This document shows positions 1 through 10,403 of a stretch of DNA of 64,000 nucleotides, one piece after another; positions within the stretch are counted from its first letter, which is position 1; every line of letters begins with the position of its first letter. Both the position numbers and the translations under genes were made by a program. The stretch is from Haemophilus parainfluenzae. Lineage in GTDB: Bacteria > Pseudomonadota > Gammaproteobacteria > Enterobacterales > Pasteurellaceae. The DNA lies in NCBI RefSeq assembly GCF_014931395.1, contig NZ_CP063120.1, positions 1,595,501-1,659,500 of the forward strand. The letters are read 5' to 3'. The notes beneath the pieces are model-generated. The model ran no database searches. It was not told the origin of the DNA and saw only the letters and a list, made by a program, of their open reading frames with translations.

Positions 1-485
1 TGTTTAAACCCACTGTGATATTGTTGAGCAAATAAGAAACATACCCCAATGTCGTCAAGTGCTTGACGAGCTTGTTCTGGTGTGACGTTGACATTCACAC
101 CGAGTGCGGTTAATACATCACTGGCACCGGATTTGCTTGATACGCTGCGGTTACCGTGTTTAGCCACTTTAGCACCCATAGAGGCTGCAACAATGGCGCT
201 AGCGGTAGAGATATTAATGGTGTTTTGACCATCCCCCCCCGTTCCCACAATATCTGCAAAAGGGTAGTCAGGGCGAGGGAATGCTTTGGCATTTTGCAAG
301 GATGCCGATACCGCACCACTTAATTCATCGATAGTTGCACCACGTACTTTTAACGCAATCAGCATGGCAGCGATTTGTTCGTTATTCAGTTCGCCTTGCA
401 TAATAGCATTAAAAATGACCGCACTTTCTTCTTTGTTAAGTGTTTTTCCGTTGTAAAGTTGTTCTAATAATTGAGCCGTTTGCAT
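1..485 (-). CDS. trpD: Anthranilate phosphoribosyltransferase, N-terminal part (cut by window edge)
   Basis: Transfers the phosphoribosyl group of PRPP to anthranilate, the second step of tryptophan synthesis, in the cytoplasm. About 161 codons are visible from the ATG at 485, roughly half of the usual 330-340 residues; the rest lies left of the window. The N-terminal helical domain is followed by the glycine-rich PRPP-binding motif [14 protein letters not shown], then [17 protein letters not shown]. The frame is open, but the GTGGDG motif is encoded through a run of eight G (cytosines at 233-240 on the plus strand), a slippage-prone tract. It is the last visible gene of the leftward trpE-trpG-tautomerase-trpD operon, starting 11 bases after the tautomerase gene. 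Confidence 0.95.
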   Translation of the reverse strand, partial: MQTAQLLEQLYNGKTLNKEESAVIFNAIMQGELNNEQIAAMLIALKVRGATIDELSGAVSASLQNAKAFPRPDYPFADIVGTGGDGQNTINISTASAIVAASMGAKVAKHGNRSVSSKSGASDVLTALGVNVNVTPEQARQALDDIGVCFLFAQQYHSGFK

Positions 486-496
486 AATCTCGTCCC

Positions 497-892
<396 letters not shown>

Positions 893-1477
893 TTAATCTC
901 TGTTTAATAACCATTCCACAGATTGTTGTAATAATTTGGAACCTTGCACAGTAAGGATACTTTCTGGGTGGAATTGGAAAGCACAAATTGGCAAGGTTTT
1001 ATGACGAATTGCCATCACGATACCATTGTAATCGGCATTGACAATAAATTCGTCAGGCAGATTTTTACCCATCAAAGAGTGATAACGAGCCACAGGCATT
1101 GGGTTGGCAATATCTTTAAACATGGCTTGGTTATCGTGTTGAATGCGCGATACTTTACCATGTAATACTTCGCCTGCATGTACAACCTCCCCACCAAAGG
1201 CTTGAATAAGCGCTTGATGGCCTAAGCAAATACCAATAATTGGCACATCATTTTTTAAACGTTCAATGAGGGGGAGTAAGATCCCAGCTTCTGCCGGGGT
1301 ACCTGGTCCTGGAGAAAGCGCAAGAATTGTATCAGGTGTATTTAATGCCTTTTGCACCACTTGTTCTAAATTGGTGTCATTACGATAAATTTTTACGTTA
1401 TGCCCAAGCACACGGAATTGATCCACTAAGTTATAAGTGAATGAATCAAAATTATCTAAAAAGAGAATATTAGCCAT
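893..1477 (-). CDS. trpG: Anthranilate synthase component II (glutamine amidotransferase)
   Basis: Hydrolyses glutamine and passes ammonia to TrpE for anthranilate formation. At 194 residues it is the length of a free class I amidotransferase domain, not fused to TrpD as in E. coli. Triad residues are visible: nucleophile Cys in GICLGHQALIQAFGG and His/Glu in FQFHPESILT. The N-terminal LFLDNFDSFTYNLVDQ and the oxyanion motif SPGPGTP are intact. It lies 12 bases after trpE in the same leftward operon. Confidence 0.96.
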   Translation of the reverse strand: MANILFLDNFDSFTYNLVDQFRVLGHNVKIYRNDTNLEQVVQKALNTPDTILALSPGPGTPAEAGILLPLIERLKNDVPIIGICLGHQALIQAFGGEVVHAGEVLHGKVSRIQHDNQAMFKDIANPMPVARYHSLMGKNLPDEFIVNADYNGIVMAIRHKTLPICAFQFHPESILTVQGSKLLQQSVEWLLNRD

Positions 1478-1489
1478 AATTTATCGTCC

Positions 1490-3046
1490 TTATTTTGCTT
1501 GGGTATTGATTTGTTTGATTGCTTTAAGCACTGCAGCCGCTTTATGGCGAGTTTCATCTGCTTCCATTTGAGGATCAGAATCTAATACTTCACCACAACC
1601 TGCTTGAATATGGGCAATGCCATTTTGTACAAAGGCAGAACGAATCACGATACAGGTATCAAAACGGCCGTCAGAGGTGAGATAACCGACCGCACCACCG
1701 TAGCTGTGGCGTTTTTGCTGTTCAAATTGATAAATTAACTGCATCGCTTTAATTTTAGGCGCACCAGTTAACGTCCCCATATTCATACAAGCTTGATAAG
1801 CGTGTAAGGCATCAAGTTCAGGACGAAGTTTACCCACTACGCGAGAAACCAAATGCATGATGTGCGAATAGCGATCTACTTGCATTAATTCAGCGACTTT
1901 ACGTGTACCGCTTTGGCATACGCGAGCAATGTCATTACGCGCTAAATCTACCAACATTAAATGTTCGGCTTGCTCTTTATGATCAAGGCGTAATTCTAAT
2001 TCCAAACGTGCATCTAATTCTGGATCAATATTACCATGTGCATCAAAACCACGCGGGCGAGAACCTGCAATTGGATAAATTTCTAATTGGCGATTGTCTG
2101 GCGCATATTTCAACGCACTTTCAGGTGATGCACCGAATAAAATGAAATCCTCATCATTCATGTAGAACATATAAGGGCTTGGATTGTTTAGTTTTAACTG
2201 TGCGTAGCTCGCAAGAGTATTTGGGCAAGCTAATGAAAAACGGCGAGATGGCACAATTTGGAACACATCACCAATATTAATATGATGTTTTAACGCTTTA
2301 ACGATACCTGTAAATTCAGGATCTTCAAAGTTGGTGCTGACCTCATCTCTTGCCGCTTTAATGGAAAGTACGCCATCAATATTTTTTAATTTTTGTGCAA
2401 TAGAAAGTGCTGTTTTCGCGACTTCCACTTGTTCTTCTTGACTAAAACAGAAGCTTTTTAAGGTTGCTTGTTGGCTTTGGTGATCGATGGTGATTAAGTT
2501 TTCGGCGAGATAGAAACTGTAATCCGGGCAGTGAATACCATCGTCTTTTAATTCAACACCTTGCATTGGAATAAAATTTGCCACCAAATCATAAGCAAAT
2601 AAACCACCTAAAAATACAGGCGTGCTGCTATGTTGATAATGGTTAGAAATGACACGAAGTCCATCAAAAATGGTTGCAGCTTGTAATTTACTGTCTTCAT
2701 CTAATTGATTGTCGAGCGGCGCAAATTGCACAGAAAATTCATTATCAAAATTGACCGCACTTACGGTACCGAGTTGGTTTAATACTGGATGAATTTCATT
2801 TAACACTTGTTTTCCGTTCGCATTTAGTGCTCTAAAAGTCACTTGATTGCCTAAACAAGTAATTTTAACGGCAGCATTAATTAGAATAAGGCTCTGTAAG
2901 CTATTTTTACTACCAATTTCAGCAGAGTCGAGGAGAAGAGAATTTGAGTTCTGTTGGCATAATGTATTAAAAATTGCGGTAGTATCGGCATGGTAGGGAA
3001 CCGGTTGAGAGGTCACCGCAATAAAAGGGGTATTTTTCATAGTCAA
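1490..3046 (-). CDS. trpE: Anthranilate synthase component I
   Basis: Converts chorismate and ammonia to anthranilate, the committed step of tryptophan synthesis. Full length at 518 residues. The N-terminal feedback region carries LLLDSAEIGS, matching the tryptophan-binding LLESAEI motif of the family. The C-terminal chorismate-binding domain has FQIVPSRRFS, PSPYMFYMN, PIAGSRPRG, DLARNDIARVC and GTLTGAPKIKAMQ, all typical. First gene of the leftward operon, directly behind the TrpR-type operator at 3066-3083. Confidence 0.97.
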   Translation of the reverse strand: MTMKNTPFIAVTSQPVPYHADTTAIFNTLCQQNSNSLLLDSAEIGSKNSLQSLILINAAVKITCLGNQVTFRALNANGKQVLNEIHPVLNQLGTVSAVNFDNEFSVQFAPLDNQLDEDSKLQAATIFDGLRVISNHYQHSSTPVFLGGLFAYDLVANFIPMQGVELKDDGIHCPDYSFYLAENLITIDHQSQQATLKSFCFSQEEQVEVAKTALSIAQKLKNIDGVLSIKAARDEVSTNFEDPEFTGIVKALKHHINIGDVFQIVPSRRFSLACPNTLASYAQLKLNNPSPYMFYMNDEDFILFGASPESALKYAPDNRQLEIYPIAGSRPRGFDAHGNIDPELDARLELELRLDHKEQAEHLMLVDLARNDIARVCQSGTRKVAELMQVDRYSHIMHLVSRVVGKLRPELDALHAYQACMNMGTLTGAPKIKAMQLIYQFEQQKRHSYGGAVGYLTSDGRFDTCIVIRSAFVQNGIAHIQAGCGEVLDSDPQMEADETRHKAAAVLKAIKQINTQAK

Positions 3047-3065
3047 TCCTGTATTCTGAACTTTT

Positions 3066-3099
3066 GCACTATTAAACTAGTACATAATGCATAAGTCAA
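3066..3099 (-). promoter_or_regulatory. trp promoter with TrpR-type operator
   Basis: Read on the minus strand, a -35 TTGACT (3094-3099) is followed after 17 bases by a -10 TTTAAT (3071-3076). The -10 lies within an imperfect palindrome, GTACTAGTTTAATAGTGC (3066-3083), whose first half equals the E. coli trp operator half-site GTACTAGTT. Tryptophan-bound TrpR would block polymerase here. Motifs are read directly; the regulator is inferred from similarity. Confidence 0.8.
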
Positions 3100-3181
3100 G
3101 AAAATAATCAAAAAATTGGCGTAATTTTACAATATTTTTTTAATTTTTAACCAACAAGATTAGAAATAGAGCTTTTCACAG

Positions 3182-3218
3182 AAAAAAAGCCATTTCGAGG
3201 CATATCTCAAAATGGCTT
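3182..3218 (-). terminator. Intrinsic terminator of azoR
   Basis: On the minus strand a 13-bp near-perfect stem (AAGCCATTTTGAG against CTCGAAATGGCTT) with a 6-base loop is followed by a run of T. It lies just after the azoR stop codon. Confidence 0.85.
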
Positions 3219-3241
3219 AATAGAAGAAGTAGATTCAGTGA

Positions 3242-3823
3242 TTAGAGAGATGCAATAATCTCATCGATTTTATTTCTTGCTGAACGTTGTGCTTTTTCAA
3301 TCGCTTCAGCACCTAATCCGATACCTTTTGCATAGGCAAACTGAACATCGGTAATACCAACAAAACCTAAAATCGCTTTTAAGTAATTTGTTACATTATT
3401 GTTTTCATCATACATGCCACCAAAGCTTGCTAACACAATCGCTTTTTTACCTTGAAGTAAACCTTCAGGGCCATTTGCGGTGTATTGGAAAGTTACACGA
3501 GGGCGAGCGATAAAATCAAAATAAGATTTAAGTTGTGTTGGGATGCCTAAGTTATACATTGGTGCCCCAATTACAATAATATCTGCTGCTTTTAATTCAG
3601 CCACTAACTCATCAGATAAGGCTAAAAGAGCATTTTCTTCTGCTGTTTTAGGTTCGCCACGTACTGCTGTTGCCGCCGTTGCATCAAAATGGGGAAGGGG
3701 TTGCGCCGCTAAATCACGTACAACAATGTTATGACCATTTAATTTTTCAATGGTGTAATCGGCTAATTTATTGCTTTGAGAGTTATCTGCAAGGATGCTT
3801 GATTTTAATACTAATACGTTCAT
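3242..3823 (-). CDS. azoR: FMN-dependent NADH:quinone oxidoreductase / azoreductase
   Basis: 193-residue flavodoxin-fold enzyme of the AzoR family, which reduces quinones and azo compounds with NADH in the cytoplasm. Visible are the N-terminal phosphate-binding start [20 protein letters not shown], the [21 protein letters not shown] segment contacting FMN, and [11 protein letters not shown] later on. Monocistronic, with its own terminator at 3182-3218. Start at the ATG preceded by a purine-rich GGAAA. Confidence 0.92.
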   Translation of the reverse strand: MNVLVLKSSILADNSQSNKLADYTIEKLNGHNIVVRDLAAQPLPHFDATAATAVRGEPKTAEENALLALSDELVAELKAADIIVIGAPMYNLGIPTQLKSYFDFIARPRVTFQYTANGPEGLLQGKKAIVLASFGGMYDENNNVTNYLKAILGFVGITDVQFAYAKGIGLGAEAIEKAQRSARNKIDEIIASL

Positions 3824-3975
3824 AGAGTTTCCTTTAATTTGTGTCTATCAAAAGTGCGGTCATTTTATCGGAAATTTTGAATAGATAAAGTAACTATAAG
3901 GAAAATCATTGTTTACTCATTGGAAAGAATTCAGCGAGATATTAACAAGTGTTATTGAAAGTGCTAAAATTCTCC

Positions 3976-4028
3976 GCCGCACTTGGTTTGCTCGATAGTG
4001 GGAGTGAATGAGAGTGCGGTTTGTTTTT
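3976..4028 (+). promoter_or_regulatory. thrS leader hairpin built from inverted uptake-signal-like cores
   Basis: CCGCACTT near 3978 and GAGTGCGG near 4010-4018 form an inverted repeat followed by TTTGTTTTT, so this can fold as a terminator-like hairpin in the thrS 5' leader. It may act as an attenuator or as a structural domain of the thrS operator. It could equally end transcription arriving from upstream. Confidence 0.45.
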
Positions 4029-4043
4029 AATCATTATTTGCAT

Positions 4044-4064
4044 GTTGCCTTTCGTATGGGCGAC
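4044..4064 (+). promoter_or_regulatory. thrS translational operator: tRNA-Thr anticodon-like hairpin
   Basis: GTTGCCT pairs with GGGCGAC (7 bp including two G-U pairs) around a 7-base loop TTCGTAT. The loop has T before CGT at the three central positions, so it mimics the anticodon arm of threonine tRNA with anticodon CGU. It sits 19 bases upstream of the thrS ATG, next to the ribosome site AAGGA. In E. coli, ThrRS represses its own translation by binding such an anticodon-like domain. The hairpin is read directly; its function is inferred from E. coli. Confidence 0.7.
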
Positions 4065-4083
4065 CACTGTATAAGGAAAAATT

Positions 4084-6015
4084 ATGCCTATTATTACTTT
4101 ACCGGACGGTTCTAAACGTGAATTTGATCGTCCAGTTTCTGTGTTAGAAGTGGCTCAAGATATCGGAGCCGGTCTTGCCAAAGCAACCATTGCGGGCCGT
4201 GTAAACGGCGTACGTCATGATGCCTGTGACATCATCAATGAAGATGCCAACCTTGAAATTATTACGGCGAAAGATGAAGACGGTTTAGAAATTATTCGTC
4301 ACTCTTGCGCACACTTGCTTGGTCACGCAATCAAACAATTATTCCCTGATGTCAAAATGGCAATTGGTCCAACGATTGAAAATGGCTTCTATTATGACGT
4401 GGATCTAGACCGTTCTTTAACGCAAGAAGACATTGATGCTATCGAAAAACGTATGCTTGAATTGGCGAAAACCAATTATGACGTCATCAAAACTCCGGTA
4501 AGCTGGCAAGAAGCAAGAGATACTTTTGAAAAACGCGGTGAGCCATACAAAATGGCTATTTTAGATGAAAACATCGAACGTACCGCAACGCCTGCGCTTT
4601 ATCATCACGAAGAATACATTGATATGTGCCGTGGACCACATGTGCCGAATATGCGTTTCTGCCACAACTTCAAATTGATGAAAGTTGCAGGTGCTTACTG
4701 GCGTGGTGATAGCAAAAATAAAATGTTACAACGTATCTATGGTACGGCTTGGGCTGATAAAAAACAATTAGCGGAATACTTAACTCGCTTAGAAGAAGCC
4801 GCAAAACGTGACCACCGTAAAATCGGTAAAGCGTTAGATTTATATCATATGCAAGAAGAAGCACCTGGTATGGTGTTCTGGCATAACGATGGTTGGACAA
4901 TTTTCCGTGAATTGGAAACCTTCGTTCGTACTAAATTAAAAGAATACGATTATCAAGAAGTGAAAGGTCCGTTTATGATGGACCGTGTGTTATGGGAAAA
5001 AACAGGTCACTGGCAAAACTACGGCGATTTGATGTTTACTACACAATCAGAAAACCGTGAATATGCGATTAAACCAATGAACTGTCCAGGTCACGTTCAA
5101 ATCTTTAACCAAGGTTTAAAATCTTACCGTGATTTACCGATCCGTATGGCGGAATTTGGTTCTTGTCACCGTAATGAACCATCGGGTTCTTTACACGGTT
5201 TAATGCGTGTACGTGGCTTCACTCAAGACGATGCACACATTTTCTGTACTGAAGATCAAATTGAAAGCGAAGTAACCAGCTGTATTAAAATGGTTTACGA
5301 CATTTACAGCACTTTCGGTTTCCAAAATATTCAGGTGAAATTATCTACTCGTCCTGAAAAACGTATCGGTGCAGATGATATGTGGGATCGCGCAGAAGCA
5401 GGTCTTGCAGCAGCATTAGCGCATAACGGTCTTGAATATGAAATTCAAGAAGGTGAAGGGGCATTCTACGGCCCGAAAATTGAGTTTGCATTACGTGATT
5501 GCTTAGATCGTGAATGGCAATGCGGTACCATCCAATTAGACTTTGCTTTACCGGGCCGTTTAAACGCATCTTATGTCGCAGAAGATAATGATCGTCGTAC
5601 ACCGGTTATGATTCACCGTGCGATTTTAGGTTCAATTGAACGTTTCATCGGTATCATTACTGAAGAATATGCAGGTTTCTTTCCAGCATGGTTAGCGCCA
5701 GTTCAAGCTGTTGTGATGAATATTACAGACAGCCAAGCTGATTACGTGCAAAAAGTCGTGAAACAACTTTCTGATGCTGGATTACGCGTTAAAGCAGATT
5801 TACGTAATGAGAAAGTTGGCTTCAAGATCCGCGAACACACCTTACGTCGCGTGCCTTATATGCTAGTTTGCGGTGATAAAGAAATCGCAGAAGGCAAAGT
5901 GGCGGTACGTACCCGTAAAGGTGCAGATTTAGGCACTTTCACCATTGAAGAATTTGCTGAAATCTTAAAATCCCAAGTAAGAAAACGTGAGTTGAAATTG
6001 TTGGGTGAAGAGTAA
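4084..6015 (+). CDS. thrS: Threonyl-tRNA synthetase
   Basis: Charges tRNA-Thr with threonine. Length 643, essentially equal to E. coli (642). An N-terminal TGS domain (residues 1-60) is followed by the editing domain with [10 protein letters not shown] and the later DMCRGPHVP. The class II catalytic core includes NCPGHVQIF, the motif 2 region [22 protein letters not shown] and the motif 3 [13 protein letters not shown]. The C-terminal anticodon-binding domain ends LKLLGEE. RBS AAGGA lies 6 bases before ATG. Probably autoregulated through the leader hairpin at 4044-4064. Confidence 0.98.
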   Translation: MPIITLPDGSKREFDRPVSVLEVAQDIGAGLAKATIAGRVNGVRHDACDIINEDANLEIITAKDEDGLEIIRHSCAHLLGHAIKQLFPDVKMAIGPTIENGFYYDVDLDRSLTQEDIDAIEKRMLELAKTNYDVIKTPVSWQEARDTFEKRGEPYKMAILDENIERTATPALYHHEEYIDMCRGPHVPNMRFCHNFKLMKVAGAYWRGDSKNKMLQRIYGTAWADKKQLAEYLTRLEEAAKRDHRKIGKALDLYHMQEEAPGMVFWHNDGWTIFRELETFVRTKLKEYDYQEVKGPFMMDRVLWEKTGHWQNYGDLMFTTQSENREYAIKPMNCPGHVQIFNQGLKSYRDLPIRMAEFGSCHRNEPSGSLHGLMRVRGFTQDDAHIFCTEDQIESEVTSCIKMVYDIYSTFGFQNIQVKLSTRPEKRIGADDMWDRAEAGLAAALAHNGLEYEIQEGEGAFYGPKIEFALRDCLDREWQCGTIQLDFALPGRLNASYVAEDNDRRTPVMIHRAILGSIERFIGIITEEYAGFFPAWLAPVQAVVMNITDSQADYVQKVVKQLSDAGLRVKADLRNEKVGFKIREHTLRRVPYMLVCGDKEIAEGKVAVRTRKGADLGTFTIEEFAEILKSQVRKRELKLLGEE

Positions 6016-6041
6016 TTGACTCTTTAAAATCTTAATTAAAA

Positions 6042-6070
6042 ATGACCGCACTTTGAGGTGCGGTTTTTTT
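6042..6070 (+). terminator. Terminator formed by paired uptake signals after thrS
   Basis: ACCGCACTT and GGTGCGGT form a hairpin with a short loop followed by seven T. This is the usual use of inverted Haemophilus uptake-signal pairs as terminators. Confidence 0.88.
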
Positions 6071-6142
6071 ATATTCACGGTATAAAAATAAACTCAAGTC
6101 TCTCTTTCTTCTATATAATAGCCTTATCACAAGGAGGCGAAT

Positions 6143-6961
6143 ATGACAGCTCAAATTCAGCAATTAACACCAGAATTAATGTTAGAACGTATCAATGAAA
6201 TTCCTGTTTTAACCTTAAATCATCCAGTGGGTTCAGCTCGAATTGCACTACAAGGGGCACAGCTATTAAATTGGCAGCCTAAAGGGACAGAGCAGGATGT
6301 CTTTTGGTTAAGCGAGATTGAACCTTTCACACAAGGTGTGGCAATTCGAGGTGGTGTACCGCTTTGTTACCCTTGGTTTGGAGGCGTTAAACAACCTTCA
6401 CACGGTACAGCGCGTTTACGTTTGTGGCAATTAAGTGATTATGATCTGCAAGCGAATAAAGTGCGGTTAGAATTTTTGCTCTTTTCTGAATATAGTGTGA
6501 TTGAAGCCAAAATGAAAATGGAATTTACCGATAAATGTACAATGACTTTGACGCATTTAGGCCAAGAACCTGCTCAAGCGGCATTGCACAGTTATTTTAA
6601 TATTGGTGATATTTCACAAATTGAAGTCCAAAATTTACCAAACCGTTGTTATGACTCATTACAAGGTAAACATACTGATGTTCCTTCAACACGCAGAATA
6701 GAACAAGGTGTGGATTGTATTTATACGTTAGAGAAAGATAAAACATTGTTGGTGGATAAAGCGTTTAATCGACATATTCAAATTACACACCATCATGCAG
6801 ATTCAATTGTGCTATGGAATCCTTGGGAGAAAACACCAAGTGCGATGCAACCAGAAGGGTATAGAACAATGGTATGTATTGAAACCGCAAGATTAGAGAA
6901 ATTACTTCAATTTGGTGAAAGTATTTCGGCTGAAATAACTGCTTTACCCGCTGATATTTAA
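6143..6961 (+). CDS. D-hexose-6-phosphate mutarotase (YeaD-like aldose 1-epimerase family)
   Basis: 272 residues. Members of this family interconvert the anomers of glucose 6-phosphate and related sugar phosphates. Characteristic segments are GAQLLNWQP, FTQGVAIRGGVPLCYPWFGG, HGTARLRLW, LHSYFNIGD and IVLWNPWEKTPS, with the catalytic His in HGTAR and Glu in CIETARLE. A strong RBS (AAGGAGGCG) precedes the ATG. It stands alone between thrS and infC. Confidence 0.9.
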   Translation: MTAQIQQLTPELMLERINEIPVLTLNHPVGSARIALQGAQLLNWQPKGTEQDVFWLSEIEPFTQGVAIRGGVPLCYPWFGGVKQPSHGTARLRLWQLSDYDLQANKVRLEFLLFSEYSVIEAKMKMEFTDKCTMTLTHLGQEPAQAALHSYFNIGDISQIEVQNLPNRCYDSLQGKHTDVPSTRRIEQGVDCIYTLEKDKTLLVDKAFNRHIQITHHHADSIVLWNPWEKTPSAMQPEGYRTMVCIETARLEKLLQFGESISAEITALPADI

Positions 6962-6978
6962 AGGAATAGAAATCCTTG

Positions 6979-7007
6979 TTGCATAAACGTGGCAAATACT
7001 ATAAAAT
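6979..7007 (+). promoter_or_regulatory. Possible promoter of infC-rpmI-rplT
   Basis: TTGCAT (6979-6984), 17-base spacer, TAAAAT (7002-7007), about 95 bases upstream of the infC start. It is the best sigma70-like pair in the gap, chosen by eye; other promoters are possible. Confidence 0.4.
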
Positions 7008-7102
7008 TTTGCCCGTTTTTTGTTTGTTTTTATAGCAAATGATTTAATAAATCTTCTGTTTGAATACAGTCGATTTTTTCTTAAATAGATAGAAGGAATA
7101 AC

Positions 7103-7648
7103 ATTATCAAAACCGTAAAAAAAGCTCCGGCAGCTAACCGCCCGAATCGCATTAACGATGAAATTCGAGTAAAAGAAGTTCGTTTGATTGACCAAGATGG
7201 TGAACAAGCGGGGATTGTATCAATTCAACAAGCCTTAGACATGGCAGAACAAGCAGCGCTTGATTTAGTTGAGATCAGTCCGAATGCCGAACCACCGGTT
7301 TGTCGTATTATGAACTACGGCAAGTTCCTCTATGAAAAGAGCAAAACCGCAAAAGAACAGAAGAAAAAACAAAAAGTTGTACAAGTGAAGGAAATTAAAT
7401 TCCGTCCAGGTACTGACGAAGGTGACTACCAAGTTAAATTACGTAGCTTAATCCGTTTCTTAGAAGATGGCGATAAAGCAAAAATTACCGTACGTTTCCG
7501 TGGTCGTGAAATGGCTCACCAAGATATCGGTTTAGATGTATTAGAACGCGTTAAAAACGATTTGGCTGATATTTCTGTGGTGGAATCAGCACCAGGTAAA
7601 TTAGAAGGTCGCCAAGCGGTAATGGTGTTAGCACCTAAGAAAAAATAA
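7103..7648 (+). CDS. infC: Translation initiation factor IF-3 (non-AUG start)
   Basis: Binds the 30S subunit, prevents premature 50S joining and proofreads start codons. The sequence from [30 protein letters not shown] onward aligns with E. coli IF-3. The first ATG (7184) would remove this conserved N-terminus including RPNRIN, so translation must start at ATT 7103 or ATC 7106, 5 or 8 bases after the Shine-Dalgarno AGGA (7094-7097). From ATC the protein is 180 residues, as in E. coli. A discriminated start codon is the known basis of infC autoregulation. C-terminus VMVLAPKKK is typical. Confidence 0.95.
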   Translation: MIKTVKKAPAANRPNRINDEIRVKEVRLIDQDGEQAGIVSIQQALDMAEQAALDLVEISPNAEPPVCRIMNYGKFLYEKSKTAKEQKKKQKVVQVKEIKFRPGTDEGDYQVKLRSLIRFLEDGDKAKITVRFRGREMAHQDIGLDVLERVKNDLADISVVESAPGKLEGRQAVMVLAPKKK

Positions 7649-7846
7649 TTTTTTATTTAGATCTAATCTAGATAATCGAATTTTCACTTCGGTGAGAATA
7701 CAACTGCATATTGGGCAAACTACGCAGCCTAATTGCTTTTGGAGAAGGGCAATTCAATTTGCCATATTGGAATAATTAGTGCCTACAAGTAATCTTCGGA
7801 TTCGCCTAATTATGTGTTTAACTTAAAATGCGGAGTTATTTTAACA
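7649..7846 (+). promoter_or_regulatory. infC-rpmI intercistronic leader, candidate L20 operator
   Basis: This 198-base untranslated gap lies inside the operon. It holds a CACTTCGGTG hairpin (around 7687-7697) and repeated CCTAAT elements (7728, 7805) able to form long-range pairing. In E. coli, L20 represses rpmI-rplT through a pseudoknot in the equivalent place. Existence and length of the leader are direct; the pseudoknot is inferred. Confidence 0.45.
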
Positions 7847-8044
7847 ATGCCTAAAATTAAAACAGTACGTGGTGCTGCTAAGCGTTTCAAAAAAACAGCT
7901 TCTGGCGGTTTCAAACGTAAACAATCTCACTTACGTCATATTTTGACTAAAAAGACAACTAAACGTAAACGTCATTTACGTCATAAATCAATGGTTGCGA
8001 AAGCAGACCAAGTTTTAGTAGTAGCTTGCTTACCATACGCATAA
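7847..8044 (+). CDS. rpmI: 50S ribosomal protein L35
   Basis: 65 residues, very basic, starting [20 protein letters not shown] and ending VVACLPYA, the full family length. Start chosen at 7847 because the in-frame upstream extension (from 7814) is not part of L35. Second gene of the infC-rpmI-rplT operon. Confidence 0.97.
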
Positions 8045-8106
8045 GCCGTTATTTAAGCAAAACGTACGATTAGTTAAATTAGTTAAAATATTACATAGGA
8101 GATTAA

Positions 8107-8463
<357 letters not shown>

Positions 8464-8488
8464 TTTAAAGTTTAGATTCAAAAAATTA

Positions 8489-8512
8489 GGACGCTGAAAA
8501 GCGTCCTTTTTT
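8489..8512 (+). terminator. Terminator after rplT
   Basis: GGACGC, loop TGAAAA, GCGTCC and then six T. Confidence 0.92.
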
Positions 8513-8727
8513 ATTATGTCTAAATACAGTCGAGGTATAAAAATCATATGCTATGTGTATGGAATCAAAAAGCTTAAGCAATGAGTAGAAATATTGGCTG
8601 TCATTATAATCTAACAATTAATGCCTTCACCTCTTTATTTACTCCTCAGCTTGATTAGTTGAGTAAATTACTATATTATTCGCGCCCAATTATACCTAAT
8701 AAACATTATCTTTTTGGAATTTAATTT

Positions 8728-9003
8728 ATGAAAATTTTAAATAAAGCGCTTCTTCTGGCTATGATGTTACCTTTAACTGGGTGTGGTACCTTAATGACTT
8801 TAGATCAACAAGAGGCTTATAGTGGTATTCAAGAAGATGTTTCTCGTCTTACCTTTTCTAAAACCGCTCCAGCAGGAGATGTTGGTGAGGCTTTTGGTAC
8901 AATTCTTTTGTATCCATTTATCATTATTGATGTTCCATTAAGTTTCGTTGGCGATACCCTAATGTTGCCGGTTAAAGGTATTCAAAAGTTATCACAAGAT
9001 TAA
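8728..9003 (+). CDS. Small YceK/YidQ-type lipoprotein
   Basis: 91 residues with signal peptide MKILNKALLLAMMLPLTGCG; the lipobox LTGC places a lipidated Cys near residue 19. The mature part has the family pattern of a short polar stretch followed by a hydrophobic YPFIIIDVPLSFVGDTLMLP segment. Function is unknown; related proteins are envelope lipoproteins. Stands alone, with no clear operon partner. Confidence 0.75.
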   Translation: MKILNKALLLAMMLPLTGCGTLMTLDQQEAYSGIQEDVSRLTFSKTAPAGDVGEAFGTILLYPFIIIDVPLSFVGDTLMLPVKGIQKLSQD

Positions 9004-9114
9004 TTTCAAATAAAGAGCGGTTAGATTTCACAATGTTTTTATAAAATAGAGTGGAATTTAACCGCTTGTTATTTTTGAATGGGAACAGAATAATCCTCTA
9101 AAAAAGGAGTCAAA

Positions 9115-10326
9115 ATGACAAATATCGTCGCATTAATTGCAGCAACCGTATTAAATCTACAAACTCATTTTATACCTGTGAAATCAAATGAGGCTCTAAC
9201 AGACTTGGTGATGATTGAACAGATACCTATGACCCAAGCCCAGCTCGCTGAAAAAGCGAAAACCTTTTATGAAGAAGGTTATGATTATTTCTACGGTATT
9301 TCATATCCCGTAAATCGTACTCTAGCGGTGAAGTATTTTCAGGAAGCTGAAAAGTTAAAGAATGCGGATGCTTTATTTTTCCTATCTATTCATCAACAAA
9401 ATAATGGCAATTTGAAGGAAGCCGCCCAAGCTGCGAAAAGATCGCTTGAGTTGGGGAATGAAGCTGCCAAAATTATATTAGGTAAAATTCAAAAAGATGA
9501 AAAATTGAGGAAAGAAGGTAATACACTTGAATTAGGAAATGAAGTCACCAAAATTACAGTAGGTGAAACTCAAGAAGATGAAACATTGATGAAAGAGGGT
9601 TTCAATGCACTTAAAAAGAAAGTGGATTCTGGCGATATGCATTATTCGGATTCTTTAGGCTATGCTTATGAATTTGGAATCGGCACTTCTTTTAGTATTA
9701 AAGAAGCGATGAAATACTATGAAATGGCAGCAAAACAGAACAATACGATGGGGATGACGAATCTCGCTAATCTTTATCTTCGAGAAAATAAGTTTAAAAA
9801 AGCGAAGCCTTTATTAGTTAAAGCCGCAGAAAAAGAATATGGCTATGCACAGTATTTACTCGCGATGAATTTTTTTGATCTTTATTCTGACAACAATAAA
9901 GAAGCATTATTTTGGTTAGAAAGGGCAGCGAGCAATGATGAGCCACATGCACTTTATCAATTAGGTTTGTATTATGTAGAAAAAGCTGATTTAGCTAAAT
10001 CCATTCAATACTATCAACGCGCCGCAGAGCTTAATTATGGAGATGCGCTTCTTGAGTTATATTATATCTATGGCGAAGGTATTGGTGTTGAGCAAGATGA
10101 TGATAAAGCGCTATTTTTCCTTAAGAAGGTTGCAGAATTAGGGAACCAAGAGGCGATTGAGGAGTTAGCCGCTATGGCATTGAGTGGGCAAGGCAATATG
10201 GATGCTAAAGAAGCAGAGTATTGGATTAAAAAAGCTGGCTATACAGAAGAGATGCTTAAAGAATTAGATAAGCTACAAGAAAAAAGTTTAGAGATGTTTG
10301 AAAAAATGCAGAAAGAGAATCAGTAA
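9115..10326 (+). CDS. Sel1-repeat (TPR-like) protein
   Basis: 403 residues. From about residue 55 it is made of Sel1-type helical repeats, visible as AVKYFQEAEKLKNADALFFL, ALYQLGLYYVEKADLAKSI and YYIYGEGIGVEQDDDKALFFL. Such repeats bind proteins. The first 20 residues are hydrophobic and could be a signal peptide. An internal near-duplication (ELGNEAAKIILGKIQKDE and ELGNEVTKITVGETQEDE, residues about 113-155) suggests recent repeat gain. Function not predictable. Confidence 0.75.
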   Translation: MTNIVALIAATVLNLQTHFIPVKSNEALTDLVMIEQIPMTQAQLAEKAKTFYEEGYDYFYGISYPVNRTLAVKYFQEAEKLKNADALFFLSIHQQNNGNLKEAAQAAKRSLELGNEAAKIILGKIQKDEKLRKEGNTLELGNEVTKITVGETQEDETLMKEGFNALKKKVDSGDMHYSDSLGYAYEFGIGTSFSIKEAMKYYEMAAKQNNTMGMTNLANLYLRENKFKKAKPLLVKAAEKEYGYAQYLLAMNFFDLYSDNNKEALFWLERAASNDEPHALYQLGLYYVEKADLAKSIQYYQRAAELNYGDALLELYYIYGEGIGVEQDDDKALFFLKKVAELGNQEAIEELAAMALSGQGNMDAKEAEYWIKKAGYTEEMLKELDKLQEKSLEMFEKMQKENQ

Positions 10327-10356
10327 AAGCTATAGATATACATATTAAAAAACAAA

Positions 10357-10388
10357 ATAAAAACCTGCTTTTCAGCAGGTTTTTATTT
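10357..10388. terminator. Bidirectional terminator between the Sel1 gene and dps
   Basis: Inverted repeat AAAACCTGCTTTTCAGCAGGTTTT with A- and T-rich flanks on both sides serves both converging genes. Confidence 0.88.
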
Positions 10389-10403
10389 TATATGAATGCC
10401 AAA

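Noticed and set aside
944..1165. Plus-strand ORFs inside trpG, trpE and other core genes
   Set aside because: Shadows of conserved minus-strand genes with no RBS or family similarity.
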